Positions 48,452 to 57,562 of a DNA stretch of 64,000 nucleotides are shown here, one piece after another (position 1 is the stretch's first letter; every line of letters begins with the position of its first letter). The stretch is from Psychrosphaera ytuae (GTDB lineage Bacteria > Pseudomonadota > Gammaproteobacteria > Enterobacterales > Alteromonadaceae). The position numbers and the translations under genes were made by a program. The stretch is from assembly GCF_017638545.1 (NCBI RefSeq), contig NZ_CP072110.1:2976001-3040000 (forward strand), read 5' to 3'. The notes beneath the pieces are model-generated. The model had not been told where the DNA came from and did no database searches. It saw nothing but the letters and a program-made list of their open reading frames with translations.

Positions 48452-49642
48452 TTACTTCAGCACCTCTGCCAACGCTTTTGCTAAGTAGTCTGCGTTGTCT
48501 TGGTTAACACCGGCAACGTTAATACGACTCGAACCAACAATGTAAATACTGTATTCGTCTTTTAGTCGTTGTATTGCTGTTTTGTCGATACCTAAAAATG
48601 AGAACATGCCATTTTGTTCTGCTATAAAGCCAAAATCGCCAGGTACATTGTGCTCTTTGAATTTCTCAACTATAAAGGTACGAAGTCCGTTGATTCGAGC
48701 GCGTTTTTCGTCAAGCTCTGCAATCCACTCTGCTTTTAATTCTTTGTTGCCAAGAATGCGTGCGACCACATCAGCACCGTGGGCGGGTGGCATCGAGTAA
48801 ATAGCGCGAATGACACTCAATGCATTGGTATAGGCGACACTTGCACTGTCAGCGTCTTTACCCATGACTGAAAACGCACCAACACGGTCGCGATACAAGC
48901 CAAAGTTCTTCGAACATGAAGCACAAACAAGTAGCTCATCTAATTGTGAAGCAAGAAGACGCAAACCTGCCGCATCTTCATCCAAGCCAGATCCAAAACC
49001 TTGATAGGCAGAATCTAGTAATACTGTGAAACCTTGGTTTTTGGCAAGGTCTGCAACAACTTGCCATTGTTCAATGTTCAAATCCAAACCGCTTGGGTTG
49101 TGACAACACGCATGGAACAAAACAACGTCACCAGCAGGCACGGTCTTTAGTGTCGCAACCATTTCATCAAACTTAAGACCCATAGTCTCAAAGTCAAAAT
49201 ATGGGAATTCTTTTGTTTCTAGGCCTGCTGCGTGGAAGATACTGAAGTGGTTGGCCCATGTCGGTCCTGTCACCCAAATTGTCGCATCTGTATTTGCGCG
49301 CTTTATAAACTCGGCTGCAACTCTTAGAGAACCTGTTCCGCCTGGTGTTTGAGCGGTTTTGATACGGCCTTGTTTTAATGGCTCGATATCACCAAAGATC
49401 AAATCAGCCATTAAATCATTGTACTCTGTGTTTCCCGCTAGGCCGAGGTAGGCTTTTGATTTTTCGTTTTCTAGGCGTAGCTTTTCGGCTTTTTTTACCG
49501 CCTTCATGACAGGGGTGTCACCGTGCTCATCCTTGTATACACCAACACTCAAGTCGACTTTATTTGGGTTGGTGTCGGCCTTGAATTCGGCCATAAGACC
49601 TAAAATAGGGTCGGTGGGTACCGGTTTAAATTGTTCAAACAT
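48452..49642 (-). CDS. tyrB: Aromatic/aspartate aminotransferase (class I)
   Basis: 396 residues. A PLP enzyme that transaminates aromatic amino acids, aspartate and often the keto acid of methionine. Motifs: VDLSVGVYKDEHG at the N-terminus, TPGGTGSLR, CCHNPSGLD and the PLP lysine in SCSKNFGLYRDRVG. It lies 43 bases downstream of the MetJ-controlled GAF gene on the same strand, so it may share that control. Choice between tyrB and aspC is by general resemblance. Confidence 0.85.
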   Translation of the reverse strand: MFEQFKPVPTDPILGLMAEFKADTNPNKVDLSVGVYKDEHGDTPVMKAVKKAEKLRLENEKSKAYLGLAGNTEYNDLMADLIFGDIEPLKQGRIKTAQTPGGTGSLRVAAEFIKRANTDATIWVTGPTWANHFSIFHAAGLETKEFPYFDFETMGLKFDEMVATLKTVPAGDVVLFHACCHNPSGLDLNIEQWQVVADLAKNQGFTVLLDSAYQGFGSGLDEDAAGLRLLASQLDELLVCASCSKNFGLYRDRVGAFSVMGKDADSASVAYTNALSVIRAIYSMPPAHGADVVARILGNKELKAEWIAELDEKRARINGLRTFIVEKFKEHNVPGDFGFIAEQNGMFSFLGIDKTAIQRLKDEYSIYIVGSSRINVAGVNQDNADYLAKALAEVLK

Positions 49643-49685
49643 GCAAGTCTCTCTTTGCTCAGTGCCACCATAGAAAAGTGACGGG

Positions 49686-50345
49686 TTAGGGCAACGTTAA
49701 CAGCTCGGATAATTTTTCACAGACCGCTGAAAATAATTCTTTTTGTTGGTCGTCAAAGCAGTTCGTTGCAAAACATTCTACGTCTATGATACCAACTATT
49801 TTTCGCTCTTCGCTAGCCAAAAGGGCATTTTTATTTTGTTCATTCTGTAAAGCAAAAATAGGTAGGCACAACTCGGATTGGACCTTAGGGTCACAAGTGT
49901 AGTACTCGCCACCATTATTGCGATACTCAGTTACGTCATTTATGACTCGGTCTTGACCTGTAAGAGCGACCGTTACATTGTTACTGAGGCGAGAAAATTC
50001 TTCGCTAAGTGGGAATTCGGCGCGTGACGGCTCACCGAAATAAGCAAGCTTGGTCAGAACCTTTTCATTCTTGGTATTGTGACGAGCAAGGTATACACCA
50101 AACCAATCGACTTGGGTTTTCTCCTTGACCCAGTCAACGACACTTTGAACATCTTTTAAAACCGCTAACTCGTGAGCATGCAGTTCGTTTTCAAGATTAA
50201 AGGGGGTTTCATCAAGCTCACCAAACAAAGAGCAAGTACCGCCCTCACCCAACAGGGGAACCTGGTAACTCAATGACAACAAAGGACTGTGAGAAACACA
50301 CCACTGATTAAGTTGTTCAAGATAATTGTTCGATAATACAGACAT
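49686..50345 (-). CDS. GAF-domain protein, possible diverged free-methionine-(R)-sulfoxide reductase
   Basis: 219 residues from ATG 50345 (GGTGGG upstream); a TTG 12 bases earlier is in frame. A single GAF domain fills residues about 60-215. The segment TCDPKVQSELCLPI aligns with the active-site stretch of YebR/MsrC (ACDAASNSEIVLPL), keeping the catalytic Cys and Glu, and VGIIDVECF aligns with IGVLDIDS, keeping Asp and replacing the second Asp with Glu. The two other cysteines of the classic enzyme are not seen, while a Cys in SELCLP is new. MetJ boxes lie upstream. A methionine-related role is therefore plausible but unproven; a ligand-sensing GAF protein is the alternative. Confidence 0.65.
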   Translation of the reverse strand: MSVLSNNYLEQLNQWCVSHSPLLSLSYQVPLLGEGGTCSLFGELDETPFNLENELHAHELAVLKDVQSVVDWVKEKTQVDWFGVYLARHNTKNEKVLTKLAYFGEPSRAEFPLSEEFSRLSNNVTVALTGQDRVINDVTEYRNNGGEYYTCDPKVQSELCLPIFALQNEQNKNALLASEERKIVGIIDVECFATNCFDDQQKELFSAVCEKLSELLTLP

Positions 50346-50371
50346 AAAACCCACCAAAAAAAACTCTATAT

Positions 50372-50395
50372 TTACGTTTAGACGTCTAAACGTCA
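50372..50395. promoter_or_regulatory. Putative MetJ operator (three tandem met boxes) before the GAF gene
   Basis: TTACGTTT, AGACGTCT and AAACGTCA in a row; the middle unit is the exact MetJ box. The central 20 bases (50374-50393) form a perfect palindrome. The site lies 26-50 bases upstream of the GAF start. Confidence 0.82.
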
Positions 50396-50454
50396 GGAAC
50401 TCTAATATAAAGGTTTTAACTTGTAAATGGATTTTTCACTAAAATGCGTTGAAA

Positions 50455-52125
50455 TTAGGTCCTATCAAACAACTGGTAGCATATGGTTACTTTGTTACCG
50501 GTTTCATTGTATGAAACCGACTTGGATAACTCTCTTATAAGGGCATTTCCTCGACCAAACGAATGGTTGTCTTCACTCTCATCAAGACCGATGATAGAAG
50601 TGTCAAATCCTTTCCCACTATCTGATATTTCAATGATAAAAGTGTACTCGTCAGGGTCATAGGTCACAGCAATGTCAATATGACCTTTCTCTAGGTTATG
50701 CAGCTTAGATTGACGCATATCGTAATATTCAATAAATCCTTCTTGCATATCTTTGACGTCGGATTTCATTTCTAAAATACCGTGTTCGACGGCGTTGTTG
50801 TATGCCTCTGAGATAAGCAAAAATAAAGTAGATTTGTGACGTTGCACGCCTTTGATGCTTGCCAGCGTATCGACCAGCTCTTCTATAGGGCAAGTATTTT
50901 TTATAGCTTCTGCTGTTAAATGTAACTGATATTGGTGAGGCAGTTTGGAGTAGTTATCTTCTATTAAAGTACGATTTATGTCTGTGGGTTTACATCGCAG
51001 CGACAGCATCGAAATATCATCGTGCTGTTCTTGCTCCCCTTTAAACTCTTGAAGGCAACCAACCAGATGTTCGATTGTGTCTGTTTTTAATTTATTTAGT
51101 TGTTGAATCAAACGCGCTTCGCCAAACATATCACCTTCGTTGTTAGCAAGCTCGGTTACGCCATCAGAGTAGATAAACAGGCTATCGCTTTCGCTAACGT
51201 TAATGTTGGTTACGCTGCTTTCAAATTCGTGCTCACCTAAAACTCCAAGTGGCATGTGTTGGGCAGATAATACTTCTCTAATGCCTTTTTCGTCATCGAC
51301 AATGAACATATCTGGTGTACCACCGCTCCATGTCGTCAGACTCTTGCCGTTATGACTCATTTCGACAATGGCCGCGGCGCAAAACATGTCACTAGGTAAC
51401 AAGTTGAGAAGTATAGAGTTTATCTCAGCTGCTATTTCACCTACTGCAAGACCCTTGCGTGTCAGGGCATAAAATGCCCTGGAAACAGGAAGAGTACCAA
51501 TGGCCGATGCGAGCCCGTGGCCGGTAAAATCTCCCATCATCACATAAAGGTTTCCGGTGGGTCCCATGCTCGTCAGCATGATGTCACCGTTAAACATAGC
51601 GGCAGGCGATAAGTAAAAATCAATGTGGTCGGGAGCTTGATAATTTCCTTGCAAAGCTCGATTGAAAATATGCTCGACGATTTGAAATTCACGTTCAGTT
51701 TGGAGGCGGTAATAGTCGAGTTGTTTTTTTTGTTCGAATGTTTTTTTACTGAGTTCACGGATTCTAGCGTGAGCTTTGATTTTGGCTGCCAAGATGACTT
51801 GATCAAAGGGTTTACTCAAAAAGTCATCACCGCCTACTTCGAGACACCTTTTTAAGCTTTCCTGATCGTCTAGAGCAGTTAAAAAGATAATCGGCAGGTA
51901 AACATTCGTCGACATTTTTTTGAGCTTAGGGGCTGCTACAAAGCCGTCCATGACAGGCATCATTGCATCGAGCAAGACTATGTCTGGATCATTGTGGGTA
52001 AATGCTTCGAGCGCTTCTAAACCGTTTGCAGCGGTGATAACCGTATAACCCTCTTTTTCTAGGCTACGAGATAAAATTGTGCGGTTTATCTGTTGATCAT
52101 CAACAACCAAAATCTGTAATGACAT
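50455..52125 (-). CDS. Fused response regulator, PP2C-type phosphatase and HATPase
   Basis: 556 residues. A receiver domain (about 3-120) has phosphoacceptor Asp in VLLDAMMPVMDG. A short helix leads to a SpoIIE/PPM-type phosphatase (about 170-370, GDFTGHGLASAIG, IYSDGVTEL, DDISMLSLR). A C-terminal HATPase of the anti-sigma kinase type (about 410-550) has EAYNNAVEHGIL and DSGKGFD. This is a partner-switching regulator like HsbR of Pseudomonas or SypE of Vibrio: phosphorylation of the receiver sets the balance between dephosphorylating and phosphorylating a STAS protein, which is encoded 13 bases upstream. Confidence 0.92.
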   Translation of the reverse strand: MSLQILVVDDQQINRTILSRSLEKEGYTVITAANGLEALEAFTHNDPDIVLLDAMMPVMDGFVAAPKLKKMSTNVYLPIIFLTALDDQESLKRCLEVGGDDFLSKPFDQVILAAKIKAHARIRELSKKTFEQKKQLDYYRLQTEREFQIVEHIFNRALQGNYQAPDHIDFYLSPAAMFNGDIMLTSMGPTGNLYVMMGDFTGHGLASAIGTLPVSRAFYALTRKGLAVGEIAAEINSILLNLLPSDMFCAAAIVEMSHNGKSLTTWSGGTPDMFIVDDEKGIREVLSAQHMPLGVLGEHEFESSVTNINVSESDSLFIYSDGVTELANNEGDMFGEARLIQQLNKLKTDTIEHLVGCLQEFKGEQEQHDDISMLSLRCKPTDINRTLIEDNYSKLPHQYQLHLTAEAIKNTCPIEELVDTLASIKGVQRHKSTLFLLISEAYNNAVEHGILEMKSDVKDMQEGFIEYYDMRQSKLHNLEKGHIDIAVTYDPDEYTFIIEISDSGKGFDTSIIGLDESEDNHSFGRGNALIRELSKSVSYNETGNKVTICYQLFDRT

Positions 52126-52138
52126 CGTTTAATCCGTA

Positions 52139-52444
52139 TTAGTCGATTTCAAATTTTTTATCAAATCTTGAAATTTGTAAGATCTTCTTGATTTGTGGGC
52201 GACAGTTAGAGATTTTGAAGTGTTCTACTTTGTCCGCTAACAGCTTTTGCATATTGAGTAACATACCTAGCGCAGAGCTATCCATGTACTCTGTTTCTCT
52301 TAAATCAACAACGACCGTCTCTGTGTCTTTAGTGACATTTGCATAGGCGAGCCTAAAGTCCTGAACCAGGTTAAAATCAAACTTCCCTTTGATCTGCATG
52401 ATGAAAGTTTTGCCATCGGTAGATGTTGAGGTTACTAAACTCAT
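52139..52444 (-). CDS. STAS-domain anti-sigma factor antagonist
   Basis: 101 residues with AAAGGA upstream of the ATG. A single STAS domain with the phospho-serine motif YMDSSALGML. It is the likely substrate of the downstream phosphatase/kinase fusion, in the manner of HsbA or SypA. The final output (sigma factor, cyclase or other target) is not in the window. Confidence 0.92.
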   Translation of the reverse strand: MSLVTSTSTDGKTFIMQIKGKFDFNLVQDFRLAYANVTKDTETVVVDLRETEYMDSSALGMLLNMQKLLADKVEHFKISNCRPQIKKILQISRFDKKFEID

Positions 52445-52658
52445 AAAGCTTTCCTTTGTAATAAGATTTTAAAAACATTTTTAGATGAGTGCTAAACTAA
52501 TCTTAATTAACGTTAACGATATATTATCAGAGTCTCGTATTGTTTATAGACTAAAAGATCAATGGTTACAAATGTTAAGCACTGAGATAAAAGCATTTTT
52601 AATTAAATGAAGGTGTGCTAAATTTCGCCCGTTTTTTAAAGTATTTATAGGTCTTAAG

Positions 52659-53003
52659 ATGTCAGATTGGCAAAGTCAATTAGGGAAACTCGTCTATTCC
52701 ACTGACCAAGGAAGGATTAAAGATGAGCCTGAATCACCTGAACTTGTCGGTGAAGAATACGCCGATGGCTGGGTGAGGATTCAACGTCAAACCAAAGGGC
52801 GAAAGGGCAAAGGCGTTTGTATTATTTCGGGCGTGGTTTTACCGCCGGATGAGTTTAAAAAGCTTGCCCAAACCATAAAAAAGAAATGCGGTAAAGGTGG
52901 TGCTGTAAAAGACGGAACCATTGAAGTTCAGGGAGACGATCGAGACCAAATCAAAACAATCATGGAATCGCTAGGCTACAAGTGCAAGTTGGCTGGCGGT
53001 TAG
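52659..53003 (+). CDS. yciH: YciH, SUI1/eIF1-like translation factor
   Basis: 114 residues. The C-terminal SUI1 domain (about 35-110, GRKGKGVCIISGV and KKKCGKGGAVKDGTIEVQGD) is complete, including the glycine-rich loop. In E. coli, YciH affects initiation fidelity, but its role is minor. It lies 35 bases before the two-receiver gene. Confidence 0.93.
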   Translation: MSDWQSQLGKLVYSTDQGRIKDEPESPELVGEEYADGWVRIQRQTKGRKGKGVCIISGVVLPPDEFKKLAQTIKKKCGKGGAVKDGTIEVQGDDRDQIKTIMESLGYKCKLAGG

Positions 53004-53038
53004 GTTTCATTAGCAGTATAAATGAAAGAGAAAAAGCT

Positions 53039-53842
53039 ATGTCAGATTTAGCACCAAGTGATTTATCAATTTTAATTGTTGAGCCGTCTCGTACTCAACA
53101 AAAGTTTATAGCCAAGCAGCTTGAAAAAGAAGACATCACTAATGTCGACTTTGCTGATGGTGTAGAAGCAGCCCTGCAAATTATCAAAAATTCTTCTCCA
53201 GACTTAGTCACCAGTGCCATGTACTTTGAAGATGGAACCGCGTTGGACTTAGTTAAAAAGCTAAAACAAGACGAGTCGATGCAAGATATTCCATTCATGC
53301 TTGTATCCAGTGAATCCAATAAAGAGCAACTTGAAACATTCCGCCAATCCGGTGTTGTTGCTATTTTACCTAAACCATTTACACCAGAACATTTAGGGAC
53401 GGCGATAAACTCGACAATAGACTTGTTAAGCGCCGATGAGTTACAGCTTTCATACTTTGACATCAAGTCAGTGCGAGTGCTTGTTGTTGATGACAGTCGA
53501 ATGGCCCGTAACTTTATCTCAAGAGTGCTAACCAATTTGGGTATCGACTTAATTACTCAAGTGGGTGACGGCTCTGAAGCGATAGAAGTTTTGCAAAACG
53601 AAATGTTTGACTTGGTTGTTACCGACTACAACATGCCAGAAGTCAACGGTGAAGAATTGACCAAATTTATCCGCACTCAAAGTGGCCAGTCTCATATTCC
53701 GATCTTAATGGTCAGCTCTGAAGCAAACGAGACACACCTTGCCAACATTGAAAAAGCGGGTGTAAATGCATTATGTGACAAGCCTTTTGAATCAGAAAAT
53801 GTCCGTAAAATCTTGTACAACTTGCTTGAAGGTGAAGATTAA
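53039..53842 (+). CDS. Protein with two receiver domains, the first degenerate
   Basis: 267 residues from ATG 53039, preferred because a purine-rich GAAAGAGAAA lies upstream; a longer frame overlaps yciH. The first receiver (about 8-125) keeps the fold and the Lys of LPKPF, but the phosphoacceptor region reads DLVTSAMYFEDG, without the usual Asp. The second (about 145-265) is intact with VDDS and the acceptor Asp in VVTDYNMPEVNG and Lys in CDKPFE. No output domain is present. It is probably a CheY-like signalling or relay protein whose first domain binds a partner without being phosphorylated. Confidence 0.88.
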   Translation: MSDLAPSDLSILIVEPSRTQQKFIAKQLEKEDITNVDFADGVEAALQIIKNSSPDLVTSAMYFEDGTALDLVKKLKQDESMQDIPFMLVSSESNKEQLETFRQSGVVAILPKPFTPEHLGTAINSTIDLLSADELQLSYFDIKSVRVLVVDDSRMARNFISRVLTNLGIDLITQVGDGSEAIEVLQNEMFDLVVTDYNMPEVNGEELTKFIRTQSGQSHIPILMVSSEANETHLANIEKAGVNALCDKPFESENVRKILYNLLEGED

Positions 53843-53930
53843 GTAGATTGCCTCGCGACCGACGCTTTAACCCCAACCTTAGTCTGTGCTAACATTGGCG
53901 GCTTTCTAACTCGCAAAATAAGAGAGAATT

Positions 53931-54548
53931 ATGTCTCAATACACAACTGTAGAGCAGCAAGCAAGTTACGGTATCGGCCGTCAAATCGGTGACCAAGTTG
54001 CTAGCAACCCGTTTGAAGGCTTAGATGCTAATGCCGTAGCACAAGGTGTCGTTGACGCCCTAAATGGTAACGAAATGGCAGTATCAGTAGAAGATCTACG
54101 AGCTGCTTTTGGCGTAATCAACGAGCGCATGCAAGCAGCTCAAGCAGAGCGTGCTAAAGAAGCGTCTGCAGAAGGTCAAAAGTTTTTAGACGAAAACGCT
54201 AAGCGCGACGGTGTAACTGTTACTGAATCTGGTCTTCAGTATGAAGTAATCACTGAAGGTTCTGGTGAAAAGCCAACTGCTGCAAGCACAGTTAAGACGC
54301 ATTACCACGGTACACTAATCGACGGCACTGTTTTCGACAGCTCATACGATCGTGGTGAGCCAGTTGAATTTCCTGTTGGTGGCGTAATCAAAGGTTGGAC
54401 AGAAGCGTTACAACTAATGTCTGTTGGTTCAAAGTGGCGTTTAACTATCCCTTACCAGCTTGCGTACGGCGAGCAAGGTGCGGGTGGTGCTATTGGTCCA
54501 TTCCAAACGTTAGTATTTGATGTTGAGTTATTAGACATCGTTGCTTAA
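53931..54548 (+). CDS. fklB: FKBP-type peptidyl-prolyl isomerase FklB
   Basis: 205 residues, usual length. An N-terminal helical dimerisation region (about 1-85, ASYGIGRQIGDQ) and a C-terminal FKBP domain (about 95-205) with GTVFDSSYDRGEPVEFPVGGVIKGWTE and IPYQLAYGEQG. No signal peptide, so it is cytoplasmic. A terminator follows. Confidence 0.95.
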   Translation: MSQYTTVEQQASYGIGRQIGDQVASNPFEGLDANAVAQGVVDALNGNEMAVSVEDLRAAFGVINERMQAAQAERAKEASAEGQKFLDENAKRDGVTVTESGLQYEVITEGSGEKPTAASTVKTHYHGTLIDGTVFDSSYDRGEPVEFPVGGVIKGWTEALQLMSVGSKWRLTIPYQLAYGEQGAGGAIGPFQTLVFDVELLDIVA

Positions 54549-54586
54549 TCGATATACTCAGTGCTAAAGAGCGCTGAATATTGACT

Positions 54587-54617
54587 AAAAAGAGCTGTTT
54601 TTACAGCTCTTTTTTTA
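54587..54617 (+). terminator. Intrinsic terminator after fklB
   Basis: AAAAAGAGCTGT/ACAGCTCTTTTT with a four-T loop and a T run. The aminotransferase gene converges on it, so it may act on both strands. Confidence 0.9.
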
Positions 54618-54643
54618 TTTCTTACTCAGTTGCATTGCATATC

Positions 54644-56125
54644 TTATGCAGAGTAAAGTTGCACCGATTTTAATGGCACAGTGTCAATACTGACGGTGCT
54701 ATTTATTGGCATGAAATCGCCTGTTTTCGGGTTAAATTCGTAGTCTTTTTGCCATTCATCAATGTTGGCTACAATGGACTTTATCGCATCAACTACAAAA
54801 TAAGCTTCTTCATCGGTATTAGTAGGATGTAGCGAAACTCTTACCCATCCTGGTTTATCAGCAAGATCACCACGGTTTACTTTCGATACTATTTGGTCAG
54901 ATTGGGGGCGATCAACATTAAGCAAAATGTGGCCATAAGTGCCTGCACAGCTGCAACCACCTCGAGCTTGAATACCAAACTTATCGTTGAGTAACCATAC
55001 GATCAAATTATGGTGAATTCCCGTTGCGTAAAACGACACGATACAAAGTCTGTTTTTAGCATTTGGCTCTAAAATCTGAACTTGGTCAATGGCACTAATG
55101 CCGTTCATTAATATTCTGCGTAGATGAGCTTCTCTCGTGGCAATTTTGTCGACTCCCATTTGGTCCTTTAAATTAATTGCGAGACCGGCTTTTATAACTT
55201 GCAGGAAGGGAGGTGTGCCACCGTCTTCACGTTTTTCAATATCTTTATAAAATGCCTGTTCACCCCAAGGGTTTGTCCACATGACTGTACCGCCACCTGG
55301 TTTGTCTGGTGCGCATTCATTGAGGGTATATAAGGTCTTATCAAAAATCAGAACTCCAGCTGTGCCTGGGCCTCCCAAAAACTTATGAGGAGAAAAATAA
55401 ATAGCGTCTATATGGGCGTCTGGCTCATCTGGTGTCATGTCTATTTCAACATACGGAGCGGAACAAGCGTAATCGACACAAATGATCCCACCTGCTTGAT
55501 GCATCAATCGAGCTAATCGCCGTACGTCGGTTTGAACTCCGGTAACATTACTGCAGGCTGTAAAGGCTCCGATTAAAAGTGGTCTCGCTTTGTGCTCTTT
55601 GAGCAAAGCTTCTAGGTGTTTGTAACATGGTTGACCATCAGGGGCTCGGTTAACAACAAATACATCGACATTACAGGTATTCCAGCTGGTTTGATTGGAA
55701 TGGTGTTCCATGTGAGTAACAAAAACCGCAGGTCGACAAATGGCTGGCTTAAACAGTTTTTGCCAAAAGGATGGAGTTGGTTGTGGTGTTTTTAAGCCAA
55801 GAATGCGTTGTAGTTTATTAATTGCACTGGTTGCTCCAGCGCCTGTGCAGATCAATGCATGACGATGATCGGCGTTAACATGTGATTTTATTGTCGCTCT
55901 TGCATCATGATATGCACGGGTTGTGATGCGGCCTGTTTCAGTGTTTTCTGTGTGCGGATTTGCTACATAGGGACCCAGTTCGTTGAGTATATGTTCTTCG
56001 ATTGGTCGGTATAACTTACCACTGGCAGTCCAATCTGCATATAGAATAGGCTTTCCAGAGGTTTTACTGATGAGATCTGCACCAATGATGGCTGTTCTGT
56101 AAGGTTTGAAATAATTTTCTAACAT
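54644..56125 (-). CDS. Class-V PLP aminotransferase, cysteine desulfurase-like
   Basis: 493 residues. PLP fold with the Schiff-base lysine in YFSPHKFLGGPGTAGVL and DYACSAPY as the cofactor Asp region; ICTGAGATSAINKLQRIL binds the phosphate. RGGCSCAGTYGH places cysteines where cysteine desulfurases have their catalytic loop, so sulfur transfer is possible, but the protein is longer than SufS. No suf or isc genes are near. Substrate unknown. The Lrp regulator gene lies upstream behind a terminator. Confidence 0.8.
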   Translation of the reverse strand: MLENYFKPYRTAIIGADLISKTSGKPILYADWTASGKLYRPIEEHILNELGPYVANPHTENTETGRITTRAYHDARATIKSHVNADHRHALICTGAGATSAINKLQRILGLKTPQPTPSFWQKLFKPAICRPAVFVTHMEHHSNQTSWNTCNVDVFVVNRAPDGQPCYKHLEALLKEHKARPLLIGAFTACSNVTGVQTDVRRLARLMHQAGGIICVDYACSAPYVEIDMTPDEPDAHIDAIYFSPHKFLGGPGTAGVLIFDKTLYTLNECAPDKPGGGTVMWTNPWGEQAFYKDIEKREDGGTPPFLQVIKAGLAINLKDQMGVDKIATREAHLRRILMNGISAIDQVQILEPNAKNRLCIVSFYATGIHHNLIVWLLNDKFGIQARGGCSCAGTYGHILLNVDRPQSDQIVSKVNRGDLADKPGWVRVSLHPTNTDEEAYFVVDAIKSIVANIDEWQKDYEFNPKTGDFMPINSTVSIDTVPLKSVQLYSA

Positions 56126-56204
56126 CTTTGCTCAATTGGAATAATATTTTTGGCTGTGTATTATTATGAGACTTATTTTGAAGAATGTTTTTGTTTATTT
56201 TTTG

Positions 56205-56247
56205 TTAAAAAAAAGGGTTGGTGGAAAATTGTTTCCCACCAACCCTT
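56205..56247 (-). terminator. Intrinsic terminator after the Lrp-family gene
   Basis: On the minus strand a stem GGTTGGTGG/CCACCAACC is followed by a run of T. It separates the Lrp gene from the aminotransferase gene. Confidence 0.88.
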
Positions 56248-56265
56248 ATTAAAGGAAAGATTATT

Positions 56266-56724
56266 TTAGCTGTACGCTAATGGTACTTCAGTTGAGTACT
56301 TCATTTGCTCCATTGCAAAACTTGAACTTACATCACTAAATCCGGCGTGGCGAATAAGTCGCTGATAAAACTCATCGTAAGCTTTCATATCAGAAACCAA
56401 TACTTTCATTAAGTAGTCGGTTTCACCGCTTAATCGATAAAACTCAATTATTTCGTTAGAACTGTTTGCAAACTCATCGACAATTTTGGCCCACTCCGGA
56501 GTGTGTTGATTTGTCTTCAAACTGACAAACACAGTCAAACCAACGTTGAGTTTTTCTGGGTCAAGTAGCGCAACGCGTTTGCGAATAATGCCATTTTGCT
56601 CTAACTGCTGTATGCGACGCCAACACGGGGTTTGTGAAAGCCCAATTTGCTCAGAAATTTCGGCTAGTGACATCGAGCCGTCATTTTGCAAAAGGGAAAG
56701 TATATGTCGATCAAAGCTGTCCAT
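56266..56724 (-). CDS. Lrp/AsnC family transcriptional regulator
   Basis: 152 residues. The N-terminal helix-turn-helix (MSLAEISEQIGLSQTPCWRRIQQLE) is followed by the RAM ligand-binding domain (about 65-145). The SQTPCWRR recognition helix is the type found in regulators of amino-acid catabolism or export. It lies upstream of the class-V aminotransferase, which is a possible target. The effector amino acid is unknown. Confidence 0.93.
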   Translation of the reverse strand: MDSFDRHILSLLQNDGSMSLAEISEQIGLSQTPCWRRIQQLEQNGIIRKRVALLDPEKLNVGLTVFVSLKTNQHTPEWAKIVDEFANSSNEIIEFYRLSGETDYLMKVLVSDMKAYDEFYQRLIRHAGFSDVSSSFAMEQMKYSTEVPLAYS

Positions 56725-56851
56725 AATTTTCGTCCTTCTCCGAATAGGAATAATATCTACTGTGTTGCAATATAATAGCTATTTAATTCTAATAAGAGAA
56801 TGCTTTTTACCTCAGTTTATAGACGACTCATCGTACTTCTTGGCTTTTTGT

Positions 56852-57562
56852 CTATGCTTTTTGCCACTTCAGCGAGTTTGTTAATATTTGTGACCATTTG
56901 TAACTTGAGTCTGAATCATCAGTAACGACCACTACACTGGCATCATTTAATTCTGTAGAAGTGCCGCTAAAGCCGTTTAAAAATGCAGTATTCTGATACT
57001 TGAGATTTGCTTTTTTAGGTACAACAAATACCGTTACGTCACGGCCTTGATCATCCATAACAATATGCAAACTTCGTGTCCCCTCAAACGTACAAAAGCT
57101 AACAAATTTGATCTTGGCGACTTGCTCTAATAACTCTGCGCCAAAATACGTCAATTTATCATTGAGCTGCGAAAGCGTCGCCTCACCATGATTGGGAATA
57201 TGGTCGAGTTCAGCAGACATATGCGCAATTGCATGTTCGACGAGTCCGTCATAGTGTTTAGGTGATTGCATCACGCCTATAGTCAAACCAACAGCAGCCA
57301 CTATAGAGGCCGCAACAGCAACTTGAACTCGACGCTTCTTTTGGGTTTTGATTTTAGTGGTAATGCTTTGGTTTAATAAAATTCGCTCCGCAAGGTTTTC
57401 TGGAACTTCGACATTGAGAGCAGAGGCTATTTTGTCATCCAATTGCTGTAAATCAGCTTTGAACTTTGCTTTATTAGGGTCTTTTTGGCATGCGTCGACG
57501 ACTTCGGAAGTAGAGTCATTCGGATCGGCAAACAGTTTACGTCGGAAGTTTAATTCATCCAT
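56852..57562 (-). CDS. DUF3379 family protein, probable anti-sigma factor
   Basis: 236 residues. A cytoplasmic N-terminal part (about 1-78, MDELNFRRKLFADPND then DLQQLDDKIASAL) is followed by one membrane helix (about 80-100) and a periplasmic domain with FCTFEGTRSLHIVMD. The gene overlaps the ECF sigma gene by eight bases, as usual for a sigma/anti-sigma pair. DUF3379 proteins are found in this position in Shewanella and Vibrio relatives. No CHCC zinc motif is present. Confidence 0.85.
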   Translation of the reverse strand: MDELNFRRKLFADPNDSTSEVVDACQKDPNKAKFKADLQQLDDKIASALNVEVPENLAERILLNQSITTKIKTQKKRRVQVAVAASIVAAVGLTIGVMQSPKHYDGLVEHAIAHMSAELDHIPNHGEATLSQLNDKLTYFGAELLEQVAKIKFVSFCTFEGTRSLHIVMDDQGRDVTVFVVPKKANLKYQNTAFLNGFSGTSTELNDASVVVVTDDSDSSYKWSQILTNSLKWQKA

